A stretch of DNA of 64,000 nucleotides. It comes from an uncultured Eubacteriales bacterium. Lineage in GTDB: Bacteria > Bacillota > Clostridia > Monoglobales > Monoglobaceae. This document shows, in pieces, positions 1 to 9,821 of the stretch. The notes under the pieces are model-generated. The model was not told where the DNA came from. It ran no database searches and worked only from the letters and a program-made list of their open reading frames with translations. The DNA is taken from NCBI GenBank assembly GCA_900542675.1, contig UQOT01000003.1, positions 1 to 64,000 of the forward strand. Reading direction: 5' to 3'. Numbering within the stretch: position 1 is the first letter of the stretch; every line of letters starts with the position of its first letter. A program made the position numbers and the translations under genes.

Positions 1-183
1 GCTTCTTTTATCAATGCTGAATATTTTAGTATGGCAAAAAGCCCCGAAATTATAAATATAATATCCGCCCCTACGGTAGGGTGATACATTCGCGGCGAAA
101 ATGATACGCGAATTATTCCCGCGTAGTACCTAATTACTATGTTCCTACGTCCGGGCGTCTCTCAAAAGGCAAATAATTTACTG

Positions 184-212
184 TTGACAAAATACGCATA
201 ATATAAGATAAT
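184..212 (+). promoter_or_regulatory. Sigma-A-type promoter of carB
   Basis: TTGACA at 184-189 and GATAAT at 207-212 are separated by 17 nt. A perfect 9-bp inverted repeat (AATTTACTG at 175-183, CAGTAAATT at 222-230) brackets the promoter and could be an operator. The rest of the first 257 bases has no convincing gene; carA is not directly upstream. Confidence 0.7.
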
Positions 213-257
213 ATAATAAGACAGTAAATTTTGTAAGATACAGAAGGAGAGTAAGCA

Positions 258-3200
258 ATGAAGAAAAGAGAGGATATTCATAAGGTCCTGATTATCGGTT
301 CTGGTCCCATTATAATAGGACAGGCTTGTGAGTTTGACTATTCGGGCACGCAGGCGTGTAAGGCTCTTAAAAAGCTCGGCTATGAAATCGTGCTGGTTAA
401 TTCAAACCCCGCAACGATTATGACCGACCCCGAAACCGCAGACGTTACATATATTGAGCCGCTTAATGCTGAGCGTCTTTCTCAGATTATTGAGAAGGAA
501 CGCCCTGACGCGCTTCTTCCGAACCTCGGCGGTCAGTCGGGACTAAATCTCTGCTCCGAGCTTGCAAAGACAGGCGTCCTTGAAAAGTACGGAGTTAAGG
601 TAATCGGTGTTCAGGTTGACGCAATTGACCGCGGCGAGGACAGAATTGAGTTTAAAAAGACAATGAACAGCCTTGGCATAGAGATGGCGCGCAGCGAGGT
701 TGCGTACTCGGTTGACGAGGCGCTTGCCATTGCCGATAAGCTCGGTTATCCGGTTGTTTTAAGACCCGCCTACACAATGGGCGGCGCGGGCGGCGGCCTT
801 GTTTATAACAAGGGTGAGCTTAAGACCGTGTGTGAACGCGGACTGCAGGCAAGTCTTGTCGGACAGGTTCTGGTTGAGGAGTCGGTTCTCGGCTGGGAGG
901 AGCTTGAGCTTGAGGTTGTCCGCGACTCAAAGGGTAATATGATTACCGTTTGCTTTATTGAAAATATCGACCCGCTCGGCGTTCACACGGGCGATTCGTT
1001 CTGCTCGGCGCCTATGCTTACTATTTCCGAGGACGTTCAGAAGGAGCTGCAGCGTCAGGCGTATAAGATAGTTGAGGCGATTGAGGTTATAGGCGGAACG
1101 AATGTTCAGTTCGCCCGTAACCCGGAGGACGGCAGAATAATAGTTATAGAAATCAATCCGAGAACCTCGCGTTCGTCGGCACTTGCATCAAAGGCGACGG
1201 GCTTCCCGATTGCGCTTGTTTCGGCAATGCTCGCTGCGGGACTTGACCTTTGCGACATTCCGTGCGGCAAGTACGGCACGCTTGATAAATACTATCCTGA
1301 CGGCGATTATATAGTAATCAAGTTCGCGAGATGGGCGTTTGAAAAGTTCAAGGGTGCGGAGGATAAGCTCGGCACTCAGATGCGCGCAGTGGGCGAAGTT
1401 ATGAGTATAGGCAAGACATATAAAGAGGCGTTCCAGAAGGCGATACGCAGTCTTGAAACAGGTCGCTACGGTCTCGGCGGCGCTAAGGATTTTGCGGAAA
1501 AGTCTCTTGATGAGCTGCTCGCTATGCTGCACAATCCGAGCAGCGAGAGACAGTTTATTATGTACGAGGCTCTGCGCAAGGGCGCTACAGTTCAGCAGCT
1601 TTGGGAGCTCACAAAGATTAAGCATTACTTTATCGAGCAGATGAAGGAGCTGGTCGAGGAGGAGGAAGCGCTCAAGGCATATAAGGGCAGCGTTCCGCCG
1701 AAGGATGTGCTTGAAAACGCCAAGAAGGACGGATTTTCAGATAGATATTTAGCGGGCTTACTCGGAGTTTCAGAGACAGATGTAAGAAACTCAAGAACAG
1801 ACGCCGGCATAGTTGAGGCGTGGGAAGGCGTTCACGTCAGCGGAACTGAGAACGCGGCGTACTATTATTCGTCATATAATATGGAGGATAAGAACGACAC
1901 ATCATCAGACAGACCCAAGATTATGATTTTGGGCGGCGGACCGAACAGAATAGGTCAGGGTATTGAGTTTGACTATTGCTGTGTTCACGCGGCGATGGCA
2001 TTAAAGCGTCTCGGCTTTGAGACGATAATCGTAAACTGTAACCCCGAGACGGTATCGACCGACTATGATACATCGGATAAGCTGTATTTTGAGCCGCTGA
2101 CGCTTGAAGATGTACTCAGCATACACGAGAAGGAAAAGCCTGTCGGCGTAATTGCGCAGTTCGGCGGTCAGACGCCGCTTAACCTCGCTGCGGAGCTTAA
2201 AAAGAACGGCGTGAACATCTTGGGCACAACGCCCGAGACAATAGACCTCGCAGAGGACAGAGATTTGTTCCGCGAGATGATGGATAAGCTCGGTATTCCT
2301 ATGCCGGAGTCGGGTATGGCTGTAAACGTTGATGAGGCAATTAAAATTGCCGGGGAAATCGGCTATCCCGTTATGGTTCGTCCGTCATACGTGCTCGGCG
2401 GCCGCGGTATGGAGGTCGTTCACGATGAGGAGAGCCTGCGCGTGTATATGGCGGCTGCGGTTGGTGTAACGCCCGACAGACCGATACTTATAGACAGATT
2501 TTTAAGTCACGCAACAGAGTGTGAGGCAGACGCGATAAGCGATGGTGAAAACGTGTTTGTCCCTGCGGTTATGGAGCATATCGAGCTTGCGGGAATTCAT
2601 TCCGGCGACTCGGCGTGTATTTTGCCGTCGCTCAATATACCTGAAAAGCACGTTGAAACTATAAAAGAGTATACAAGAAAGATTGCAAAAGAGATGAACG
2701 TCCGCGGACTGATGAATATGCAGTACGCGATAGAGGGCGATAAGGTCTATGTGCTCGAGGCAAACCCGAGAGCGTCAAGAACCGTTCCGCTCGTATCAAA
2801 GGTATGCGACATCCGTATGGTACAGCTTGCAACAGAGATTATCACTATGCCGCTGACCGGAAATTCCTCGCCCGTAGCTGCTTTAAAGGATAAGAAAATC
2901 CCGCACTACGGTGTTAAGGAAGCGGTATTCCCGTTCAATATGTTCCAAGAGGTTGACCCTGTATTGGGACCGGAGATGCGCTCAACCGGTGAGGTTCTCG
3001 GTATGGCGTCTACCTTTGGCGAGGCGTTTTCAAAAGCTGAGGAGGCAACACAGACTTGTCTTCCGACATCGGGTAAGGTGCTGCTTAGTGTCAGTGACCG
3101 CGATAAGGACGAGCTTTTGGAGGTTGCTCAGGGATTTTTGGACTGCGGATTTAACATCATCGCAACTGAGGGCTGCTGCAACTTCCTGAAAGAAAACGGC

Positions 3201-3473
3201 ATAGACGCCGAGAAGATAGCGAAGCTTAATGAAGGACGCCCGAACGTGCTTGATATAATCACCAACGGCGAGGTCAGCATAGTAATCAACACGCCGAACG
3301 ACAAAAAGGGCGCGGCTGACGACAGCTATATCAGAAAGGGTGTAATCAAGGGCAGAATTCCCTATATGACCACAATGGCAGAAACAAAGGCCTGCATCGC
3401 CGGTATAAAAGCAATGAAAGCCGGTTCATTCGGGGTAAAATCCCTCCAGGACTTCCACAGCGCAATAAAGTAA
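258..3473 (+). CDS. carB: Carbamoyl-phosphate synthase large subunit
   Basis: Makes carbamoyl phosphate from bicarbonate, ammonia (channelled from the CarA glutaminase) and two ATP, for pyrimidine and arginine synthesis in the cytoplasm. The 1071-residue length is typical. The protein shows the internal duplication of the family: each half starts with a glycine-rich segment (GSGPIIIGQ near residue 14, GGGPNRIGQ near residue 556) followed by an ATP-grasp domain, and the last ~140 residues form the MGS-like allosteric domain. The start follows a GAAGGAGAG ribosome site. It appears monocistronic, with its own promoter and a terminator at 3483. carA is not adjacent here, which is less usual; whether it lies elsewhere cannot be told. 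Confidence 0.97.
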   Translation: MKKREDIHKVLIIGSGPIIIGQACEFDYSGTQACKALKKLGYEIVLVNSNPATIMTDPETADVTYIEPLNAERLSQIIEKERPDALLPNLGGQSGLNLCSELAKTGVLEKYGVKVIGVQVDAIDRGEDRIEFKKTMNSLGIEMARSEVAYSVDEALAIADKLGYPVVLRPAYTMGGAGGGLVYNKGELKTVCERGLQASLVGQVLVEESVLGWEELELEVVRDSKGNMITVCFIENIDPLGVHTGDSFCSAPMLTISEDVQKELQRQAYKIVEAIEVIGGTNVQFARNPEDGRIIVIEINPRTSRSSALASKATGFPIALVSAMLAAGLDLCDIPCGKYGTLDKYYPDGDYIVIKFARWAFEKFKGAEDKLGTQMRAVGEVMSIGKTYKEAFQKAIRSLETGRYGLGGAKDFAEKSLDELLAMLHNPSSERQFIMYEALRKGATVQQLWELTKIKHYFIEQMKELVEEEEALKAYKGSVPPKDVLENAKKDGFSDRYLAGLLGVSETDVRNSRTDAGIVEAWEGVHVSGTENAAYYYSSYNMEDKNDTSSDRPKIMILGGGPNRIGQGIEFDYCCVHAAMALKRLGFETIIVNCNPETVSTDYDTSDKLYFEPLTLEDVLSIHEKEKPVGVIAQFGGQTPLNLAAELKKNGVNILGTTPETIDLAEDRDLFREMMDKLGIPMPESGMAVNVDEAIKIAGEIGYPVMVRPSYVLGGRGMEVVHDEESLRVYMAAAVGVTPDRPILIDRFLSHATECEADAISDGENVFVPAVMEHIELAGIHSGDSACILPSLNIPEKHVETIKEYTRKIAKEMNVRGLMNMQYAIEGDKVYVLEANPRASRTVPLVSKVCDIRMVQLATEIITMPLTGNSSPVAALKDKKIPHYGVKEAVFPFNMFQEVDPVLGPEMRSTGEVLGMASTFGEAFSKAEEATQTCLPTSGKVLLSVSDRDKDELLEVAQGFLDCGFNIIATEGCCNFLKENGIDAEKIAKLNEGRPNVLDIITNGEVSIVINTPNDKKGAADDSYIRKGVIKGRIPYMTTMAETKACIAGIKAMKAGSFGVKSLQDFHSAIK

Positions 3474-3482
3474 CAGAGCAAT

Positions 3483-3514
3483 TTAAAGAGCCTTCCAATC
3501 GGGAGGCTCTTTAA
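3483..3514 (+). terminator. Terminator after carB
   Basis: A 10-bp stem TTAAAGAGCC / GGCTCTTTAA lies just after the carB stop and ends in a T-rich stretch. Confidence 0.75.
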
Positions 3515-3550
3515 TTGTAGAAAAGATTATAGAATTATTGGTACCATGAG

Positions 3551-3574
3551 AGGCTCCCCGTAGGGGCGCCTTTT
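3551..3574. repeat. Short palindromic repeat, GGCGCC family
   Basis: An AGGCTCCCC-gta-GGGGCGCCT hairpin lies between the convergent carB and PurF-paralog genes. Related copies occur near 21249, 27755, 60367 and 61897. The T-run suggests terminator use. Confidence 0.6.
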
Positions 3575-3581
3575 AATATTT

Positions 3582-5000
3582 TTATTCTTCGCCGTTCCAG
3601 CAGTAGGTACACAGCTTGTCTTTTTCAATTCCGACGGAATTCATCAGGTCGTCAAGGCGGTGATATGCAAGCGATGTGAAGTGCAGTTTTTCACCTATCT
3701 TTTTAACCATAAGCTTGTACTTTTCGCTGTCGGGGTCGGTATATTGCTTGAGCGTTTCCGCGTCAGGGTCGCAGCCTTCGATTTCCTTAATCGTGCGGCG
3801 CGTTATAAGCTCCATTTCCGATGTTGAACGCGAGAAGTTCAGGTATTTGCAGCCGAACAGCAGCGGAGGACACGCAGACCTTATGTGTACTTCCTTTGCG
3901 CCGCTCTCGTATAAGAATTCGGTTGTCTCGCGGAGCTGTGTGCCCCTTACGATTGAGTCGTCTATAAACAGAAGGCTTTTGCCTTCAATAAGGTCGTGTA
4001 TCGGAATAAGCTTCATCTTTGCTATAAGGTTGCGCTTACTCTGATGCGTCGGCATAAACGAACGCGGCCACGTTGGCGTGTACTTGACAAACGGGCGTGA
4101 ATAAGGTACGCCTGATTCGTTTGCATAGCCAATCGCGTGAGCAACACCCGAGTCGGGGACACCTGCGACAATATCAGGCTTCGCGGCGTTTCTCTCTTTG
4201 TCTCGGCGGGCTAAGTAATTTCCGCAGTTATAACGCATTTTTTCAACGCTTATACCTTCATATGACGATGACGGATAGCCGTAGTATACCCAAAGGAAGG
4301 TACATATCTTCATATCCTTGCCGGGCGCTGCCAAAGTCTTAACATCGTCGGGCGTAATCACGACAATCTCACCCGGGCCTAACTCTTTATAATCTGTATA
4401 GCCGAGGTTTAAGTATGCAAAGCTTTCAAAGCTCGCACAGAAGCCGTCGGGCTTTTTGCCGATTACTATAGGCGTTCTGCCGTATTTGTCACGTGCAGCG
4501 TAAATTCCCTTTTGGGTCAGTATAAGCATACTCAGCGAGCCGTCAATGATTTCCTGCGCGTACTTTATGCCTTCTATAAAGTTTTCTTTTTGGTTAATGA
4601 TTGCCGCGACAAGCTCGGTTTGGTTAATCTCACCGTTCTGCATCTCAAAAAAGTGAGTGTTTTTCTTGATAATAATGTCGGCTATTTCTTCAAGATTATT
4701 AATCTTGCCGACGGTTGTAATCGCAAAGGTGCCGTGATGCGAACGCACAAGAATGGGCTGCGCTTCAAAATCCGAAATACAGCCTATACCGAGTTTACCG
4801 CTCATAGTATTTGACTCCTTGCGGAATTTTGTCCTGAACGGAGCATTTTCAATATTATGAATTGCTTTGTCAAAACCGGTTTCCTCGTTGTACACCGCCA
4901 TTCCCGCACGACGTGTACCAAGATGTGAATGATAGTCTATACCGAAAAATAAGTCGAAAACACAATCGTCCTTAGATGCTGCGCCGAAAAATCCGCCCAT
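3582..5000 (-). CDS. PurF-like amidophosphoribosyltransferase paralog lacking the glutaminase site
   Basis: This 472-residue protein is homologous to glutamine-PRPP amidotransferase, which makes phosphoribosylamine in purine synthesis. The PRPP loop (DDSIVRGT) and the cysteines that match the PurF Fe-S ligands (including C-terminal CTYC) are kept. However, the mature N-terminus reads GGFFG where PurF has CGVFG, so the catalytic Cys1 is Gly. The glutamine-binding VRYTT segment has become CISDF, and the NGN motif is VGK. It should therefore be unable to hydrolyse glutamine; an ammonia-dependent, scaffold or regulatory role is inference. Start chosen at the ATG at 5000 after AAAGGAG; an upstream TTG would add 7 residues. 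A true PurF is encoded at 50.4-51.8 kb. Confidence 0.8.
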   Translation of the reverse strand: MGGFFGAASKDDCVFDLFFGIDYHSHLGTRRAGMAVYNEETGFDKAIHNIENAPFRTKFRKESNTMSGKLGIGCISDFEAQPILVRSHHGTFAITTVGKINNLEEIADIIIKKNTHFFEMQNGEINQTELVAAIINQKENFIEGIKYAQEIIDGSLSMLILTQKGIYAARDKYGRTPIVIGKKPDGFCASFESFAYLNLGYTDYKELGPGEIVVITPDDVKTLAAPGKDMKICTFLWVYYGYPSSSYEGISVEKMRYNCGNYLARRDKERNAAKPDIVAGVPDSGVAHAIGYANESGVPYSRPFVKYTPTWPRSFMPTHQSKRNLIAKMKLIPIHDLIEGKSLLFIDDSIVRGTQLRETTEFLYESGAKEVHIRSACPPLLFGCKYLNFSRSTSEMELITRRTIKEIEGCDPDAETLKQYTDPDSEKYKLMVKKIGEKLHFTSLAYHRLDDLMNSVGIEKDKLCTYCWNGEE

Positions 5001-5246
5001 AAAACTTTTACTCCTTTTCAAATACGTTAATTTTTAAAATTTTTCGCAAATATACTATATTATAACACAATATCTTTCATAGTTCAATCTTTATTTTGCT
5101 TTTGTTAACTTTGCATAAAGATTGCTAAAATATTGGGTTAAAACGATAATGTAATATATGTAAAATTACAAGTTGTAATTTGTAGGATTTGGTGATATAG
5201 TATAAATGGTGGAAGTTGGATTTATTGAAAATTTGGAGGTTCCATA

Positions 5247-7013
5247 ATGGATATAGCATTGCAGATACTTGCCCTTTTTGGCGGGCTTGGAATGTTTTTG
5301 TTCGGAATGAATACCATGAGTACCGGCCTTGAGCGTGCGGCGGGGGACAAGCTTCGCAGCATAATGCAGAGGGTCACGGGTAATTTAATTAAATCGGTTT
5401 TACTCGGTGCGATTGTTGCAGCGCTTACGCAGTCGTCGTCGGCGACAACCGTTATGGTCGTCGGCTTCGTCAATGCCGGCATTCTGACGCTTACTCAGGC
5501 TGCGGGTATTATAATGGGCGCTAATATCGGAACGACGATAACGGCGTGGATACTCAGCCTTAACGATTTGCCGGGTGACGTATGGTATCTCACTGTAATT
5601 AAGCCGACCACTCTTGCACCTCTCGCGCTGATTATCGGCGCAGCGCTTCTGTTCTTTTGTAAGAAAAAGAACATCAAGACTATCGGTGAGTTTTTAGTCG
5701 GACTCGGTCTTATCTTTAAGGGTATGGAGTATATGTCTGATTCTATGGAAGTCGTATTTAACGCGGTTCCGTCACTCCAGAACCTATTTGCGGGACAGAC
5801 CAATCCGCTTACGGGACTGTTAATCGGTACGGGCGTTACCGCGGTTATCCAGTCAAGCGCAGCTTCGGTTGCTATGCTTCAGGCTGTCGCCTCGAGCACG
5901 ACGGTTGTGTTTGCAACGGCATTCCCGATAATTATGGGTCAGAACATAGGTACTTGTGTTACCGCGCTGCTTTCGGCTATAGGAGCAAGCAAGAACGCTA
6001 AGCGCGCGGCAATGATACATCTTTATTTTAATATAATCGGCTCGCTTGTATTCTTCGTGCTGATTTACGGAATACAGCTTACGGTTGGGCTGCCGTTCTG
6101 GAGCAGTCAGGTTAACGCTACGGATATATCGATTTTCCATTCGGTGTTTAATATTTCGTCAACGCTGCTTTTGCTGCCGTTTTCCAAGGTTTTGGTATGG
6201 CTTACACAAAAGTCTATCAAGGACTCAGCAAAGGCGGAGGAGGACAGTCCGTTTGCACTGCTCGACGACCGTTTCCTTCAGACGCCGTCTATCGCTATTG
6301 AGAATACTCACACCGTTATGTCGGATATGTGCGGTATTGCGAAGGAGAACGTTATGCTCTGTCGAAAAATGCTTAAATCAAGGGATATGAAGTATTCCGA
6401 GAAAATGATGGAGAATGAGGACTTGCTCGACGAGTACGAGATTAACCTCACGGCGTACCTTACCAAGGTGTCCGATTTGCAGCTAAGTAACTCTGATAAC
6501 GAGCGTTCTGCTGCGTACTTCCATCTGGTAAATAATATAGAGCGTATAGGCGATTACTGCGATAATATCCGCGATAGCATAGAAAAGGTAATAGGCGGAC
6601 ATATCGACTTTACCGAGGAAGCCGACCATGAGCTTAATGTGCTCTTCAATGCGGTTGACAATATAATGGAAATCACGTTTCAGGCGTTTACGTGGGATGA
6701 TATGGCGCTTGTGTGCAAGATAGAGCCGCTTGAAGAAGTTGTTGACAGAATACAGGAAAAGCTCGAAAAGGCGCATATGAAGCGGCTTAAAAAGCATAAG
6801 TGTTCGGTTGAGGCGGGCGTAACTTTCCTTGAGATAATAAGCAATATGGAGAGAATATCGGATCACTGTTCAAATATCGGTGTTGCAATTATGCAGGCGC
6901 GCGCCGATGAACGTGCAATCGACCGCCACGAATACCTGCGCCGCTTACACTCCGAAATGCCCGGAAAGTATAAAGAGGACTACGATTTCTATAAACATAA
7001 ATACGCACTTTAA
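5247..7013 (+). CDS. Na/Pi cotransporter family protein with PhoU-like domain
   Basis: A 588-residue membrane protein of the NptA/PNaS family, expected to move phosphate with sodium across the cytoplasmic membrane. The N-terminal ~320 residues hold about eight hydrophobic segments in an inverted duplication, each half carrying the family QSS motif (QSSSATT near residue 59, QSSAASV near 203). The C-terminal ~230 residues are helical and PhoU-like, with repeated NxERIGDYCDNI / NMERISDHCSNI segments. Start follows TTGGAGGTTCC. It is a single gene with a strong terminator at 7032. Members can lack demonstrated phosphate transport, so the substrate is inferred from family. Confidence 0.88.
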   Translation: MDIALQILALFGGLGMFLFGMNTMSTGLERAAGDKLRSIMQRVTGNLIKSVLLGAIVAALTQSSSATTVMVVGFVNAGILTLTQAAGIIMGANIGTTITAWILSLNDLPGDVWYLTVIKPTTLAPLALIIGAALLFFCKKKNIKTIGEFLVGLGLIFKGMEYMSDSMEVVFNAVPSLQNLFAGQTNPLTGLLIGTGVTAVIQSSAASVAMLQAVASSTTVVFATAFPIIMGQNIGTCVTALLSAIGASKNAKRAAMIHLYFNIIGSLVFFVLIYGIQLTVGLPFWSSQVNATDISIFHSVFNISSTLLLLPFSKVLVWLTQKSIKDSAKAEEDSPFALLDDRFLQTPSIAIENTHTVMSDMCGIAKENVMLCRKMLKSRDMKYSEKMMENEDLLDEYEINLTAYLTKVSDLQLSNSDNERSAAYFHLVNNIERIGDYCDNIRDSIEKVIGGHIDFTEEADHELNVLFNAVDNIMEITFQAFTWDDMALVCKIEPLEEVVDRIQEKLEKAHMKRLKKHKCSVEAGVTFLEIISNMERISDHCSNIGVAIMQARADERAIDRHEYLRRLHSEMPGKYKEDYDFYKHKYAL

Positions 7014-7031
7014 AGCACAGCCGTATAATTC

Positions 7032-7063
7032 AAAACGCGTCGGAGAATTCTCCGGCGCGTTTT
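7032..7063 (+). terminator. Terminator after Na/Pi cotransporter gene
   Basis: A GC-rich stem AAAACGCG...CGCGTTTT with an extra CGGAG/CTCCG inner stem is followed by TTTGTTTAT. Confidence 0.8.
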
Positions 7064-7234
7064 GTTTATAAAAAGTTTATTTTTGTTTAGAAAGTTTTTA
7101 GAAATGTGTTAGATGTTTTTGAGGTTTGGGTTTTATACTCTAAGCATAGAGTGAAGCTCGGGCATACGCTCTAACGAAAAACTCAAAACAAAAAACTTCT
7201 GAATTTAAAATCTTTATGAAAGCGAGGTATCATT

Positions 7235-8227
7235 ATGAAAAAGACGAAGAGCAGACTTATACGCGCGGCTGCGTGTATTGGGGTCGGTGCGGTTGTACTG
7301 ACTACCGCAGTATTTGCGAATTTTGATAACGCTAACGGATATTCGACTATCAAGACCGCAGCTAAGAACAGCTTGTTCGCCGATAACTATACTGCAGCTA
7401 TCAAAGGCGACATAAGTCTTGATAACGAAAGCCGGATGGGGCTTGATTATGTTATTAAGGTGGATAAGGATGGAAACCCCAAATATAAGTCGGAGGCGCT
7501 GACAGACAGCTTTTATGAAAACGATAACCGGCTGAGTTCTACGATTATTCAGGACGGATACAAGGCGTATGAATATAGGTTGAGCGGTAAGTCAATTAAA
7601 GAAAAATATCCAATGACAATTTACAGCAGTGATATAACCGAGACTTTAAGCCGTGACAATGAGGTTGCGGTTAAAAGCGTCAACTTCGCAGAGTCACTTT
7701 GCGATACACTGATTGGGGATATTAAAAATAACATCGTTCTGGTAAACAACTCCGACGATACGAGAACGTATAGTCTCAATATGTCGGGCGAACAGCTGCC
7801 TAAGTATGTTACGGCCGCATTTTCTTTGTTTACTGCTGCAATCCGCACTCAGAACGAGGATATTGAAGCTACTTACGGAGATGAGGCGGGAATGATTTTT
7901 AACGAAATTATGCTGAATGAGAATGAGCCGTATATAAATTGTGTCAACGGAAATATTGTGATTGACAGTCACGATAGAATTACGGGATTTGACGGCAAGG
8001 TTGTCTTGACGGGCTATGATAATGACGGAAATTACAGAGATATAACCTTCAGCATTAACCTAAACGTCAGTGATTACGGTACAACCTCGATAGAGTCGGT
8101 TAACCTTGATGAGTATAAGGATTACACAACCGGTATGCATAGTTATAAATATTCGGACGATAGTATTGAGGTTGAAGGTGATGAAACTCAAGTTGTGATT
8201 GACGGAGCCGAGGCTCAGGAGGATTAA
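7235..8227 (+). CDS. Secreted protein of unknown function
   Basis: A 330-residue protein with a clear N-terminal signal peptide: KKTK plus hydrophobic core to about residue 28, ending in AVFA. There is no lipobox. The mature part is hydrophilic, rich in Asp, Asn and Tyr, and ends in an acidic tail. No catalytic motif was recognised. Start follows AAGCGAGG. It is separated by a hairpin (8241-8272) from the downstream ABC transporter/two-component operon but lies on the same strand, so it may be a partner, for example an extracellular sensor or substrate. That link is context only. Confidence 0.7.
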   Translation: MKKTKSRLIRAAACIGVGAVVLTTAVFANFDNANGYSTIKTAAKNSLFADNYTAAIKGDISLDNESRMGLDYVIKVDKDGNPKYKSEALTDSFYENDNRLSSTIIQDGYKAYEYRLSGKSIKEKYPMTIYSSDITETLSRDNEVAVKSVNFAESLCDTLIGDIKNNIVLVNNSDDTRTYSLNMSGEQLPKYVTAAFSLFTAAIRTQNEDIEATYGDEAGMIFNEIMLNENEPYINCVNGNIVIDSHDRITGFDGKVVLTGYDNDGNYRDITFSINLNVSDYGTTSIESVNLDEYKDYTTGMHSYKYSDDSIEVEGDETQVVIDGAEAQED

Positions 8228-8240
8228 CAATTATTTCGTA

Positions 8241-8272
8241 AGACATAGGAGGCTAAAGAGTCTCCTATGTCT
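8241..8272 (+). terminator. Hairpin between secreted protein and ABC operon
   Basis: Perfect 11-bp arms AGACATAGGAG / CTCCTATGTCT. The following T-run is weak, so it may attenuate rather than stop transcription. Confidence 0.55.
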
Positions 8273-8309
8273 ATCTGTGCTTAAAGAATAACGGAAAGGC
8301 GGTAGGACA

Positions 8310-9047
8310 ATGGCAAAGACAGTGCTTTCGATAAGTAATCTTAAAAAGCTTTACAGAAACGGACGCGGCGTTGAAGATTTTTCGATTGACATAAATGAGG
8401 GCGATGTTGTGGGCTTGTTAGGCCCCAACGGTTCGGGAAAGAGTACGGTAATGAAGGCGGTTATGGGACTTGTTGGCATAGACAGCGGCGATATAAAGAT
8501 ATTTAATTATGATACAGACACTGAGCTTGAAAACGCTCTTGAGGACGTTGGGTGTCTGATTGAGTCGCCGGCTCTTTATGATAATTTGAGTGTTTATCAG
8601 AATTTAAAGCTTGCGTCACGGTATTATCCAAGGCTTGATAAGGCGCAAGCAAGGTACAGAATTGATGAGGTATTAAAGCTTGTAAACCTTGACAGATACG
8701 CGGGTGATAAAGCAGGGCGTCTGTCTCTCGGTATGCGCCAGAGGCTGGGAATTGCCCTTGCGCTTTTGGGGAAACCGCGACTTATCATACTCGACGAGCC
8801 GACTAACGGGCTTGATATTGAAGGTGTTGTGCATATTCGGAGCGTAATTAAAAATCTTGCGGAAAAAGAGAACGTCACTTTCTTAATTTCAGGTCACGTT
8901 GCGGCGGAGCTTGAAAAGGTGTGCAGCAAGGCCGCCGTAATATACTGCGGAAGATTGTGTTCATACGAGGATATGGACAAGATTTTGGCGGAAAATCCAT
9001 CGCTTGAGGATTACTTCCTTGAAGTTGTGGGTGCAGGAGGGGAGTAA
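8310..9047 (+). CDS. ABC transporter ATP-binding protein (BcrA-like)
   Basis: A 245-residue cytoplasmic ATPase with Walker A GPNGSGKST near residue 40, signature LSLGMRQR near 142 and Walker B LIILDEPTNGLD near 162. It fits the bacitracin/lantibiotic-resistance or drug-export subfamily. It is first in a run ATPase - permease - histidine kinase - response regulator with gaps of 5, 22 and 25 nt, the typical plan of peptide-antibiotic sensing and resistance modules. The substrate is not identifiable. Confidence 0.9.
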   Translation: MAKTVLSISNLKKLYRNGRGVEDFSIDINEGDVVGLLGPNGSGKSTVMKAVMGLVGIDSGDIKIFNYDTDTELENALEDVGCLIESPALYDNLSVYQNLKLASRYYPRLDKAQARYRIDEVLKLVNLDRYAGDKAGRLSLGMRQRLGIALALLGKPRLIILDEPTNGLDIEGVVHIRSVIKNLAEKENVTFLISGHVAAELEKVCSKAAVIYCGRLCSYEDMDKILAENPSLEDYFLEVVGAGGE

Positions 9048-9052
9048 GAAAA

Positions 9053-9799
9053 ATGAAAAAGGTTTTTGGATGCTTTAAAAATGAATGTACCAAGCTGTTC
9101 TCGCGGAAGAAGTATTATGTATTTATGATAATTGAGATGCTTATTTGTTTTGTTACGGTTTGCACAAAGCTCATTACATTAAAGCTCTCAGGCGGCAACA
9201 TTACGCTCAGTAATGTTAGTACGCCTCTTATGGTTATGAGCCTGTTTTACTCTGTTATCATACCGTTTATATCTATTATGGCGGTGTGCGAGCTGTTTGC
9301 GTCGGAGTTTAGCGATAAGACCATACGAAGCGTGTTTTCCCGCCCTATAGAAAGGTATAAGGTTTATATTGCCAAGACAGCGGCTGTGCTTTTTCTGGCG
9401 GTAATTAATATGGCGGTCGTGCTGCTGACTTCATCTGCCGCGGACTTTCTGGTTTCAAAAAGGCTTGTAAATTTCGGATATACTGTACTGGCGTATATGT
9501 TCGATATTGCGCCTATGCTGATTGTAATTCTTATGGCGGTAATGATTAATCAGTTTGTAAAAAGCTCGACAATGGCGATGTTTTTGTGTATAATAGTATA
9601 TGCGGGAATAAGCATTGCGGAAATATTTATCCCGAGTATGAGCGGACTTGTATTCACGGGATTTATGCAGTGGCATAAGATATGGCTCGGCGGCGGAATG
9701 CCGTTTATGGCGGTGTCGTTTAAAGCGCTTTTGCTTATAGGCTACGGAATGATTTTCGGAGCTATCGGGTATTACATCTTCCGCTTTAAAGAATGTTAA
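9053..9799 (+). CDS. ABC-2 type permease
   Basis: A 248-residue membrane protein with about six hydrophobic segments (near residues 22-42, 60-85, 100-125, 140-165, 172-192 and 222-243). It starts 5 nt after the ATPase stop with AGGGGAGTAAGAAA as ribosome site. It should form the membrane part of the exporter or immunity transporter with the upstream ATPase. The six-segment plan fits BcrB-like rather than the ten-segment BceB class. Confidence 0.85.
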   Translation: MKKVFGCFKNECTKLFSRKKYYVFMIIEMLICFVTVCTKLITLKLSGGNITLSNVSTPLMVMSLFYSVIIPFISIMAVCELFASEFSDKTIRSVFSRPIERYKVYIAKTAAVLFLAVINMAVVLLTSSAADFLVSKRLVNFGYTVLAYMFDIAPMLIVILMAVMINQFVKSSTMAMFLCIIVYAGISIAEIFIPSMSGLVFTGFMQWHKIWLGGGMPFMAVSFKALLLIGYGMIFGAIGYYIFRFKEC

Positions 9800-9821
9800 G
9801 CTTGCTGTAGGAGTTTTTGAT

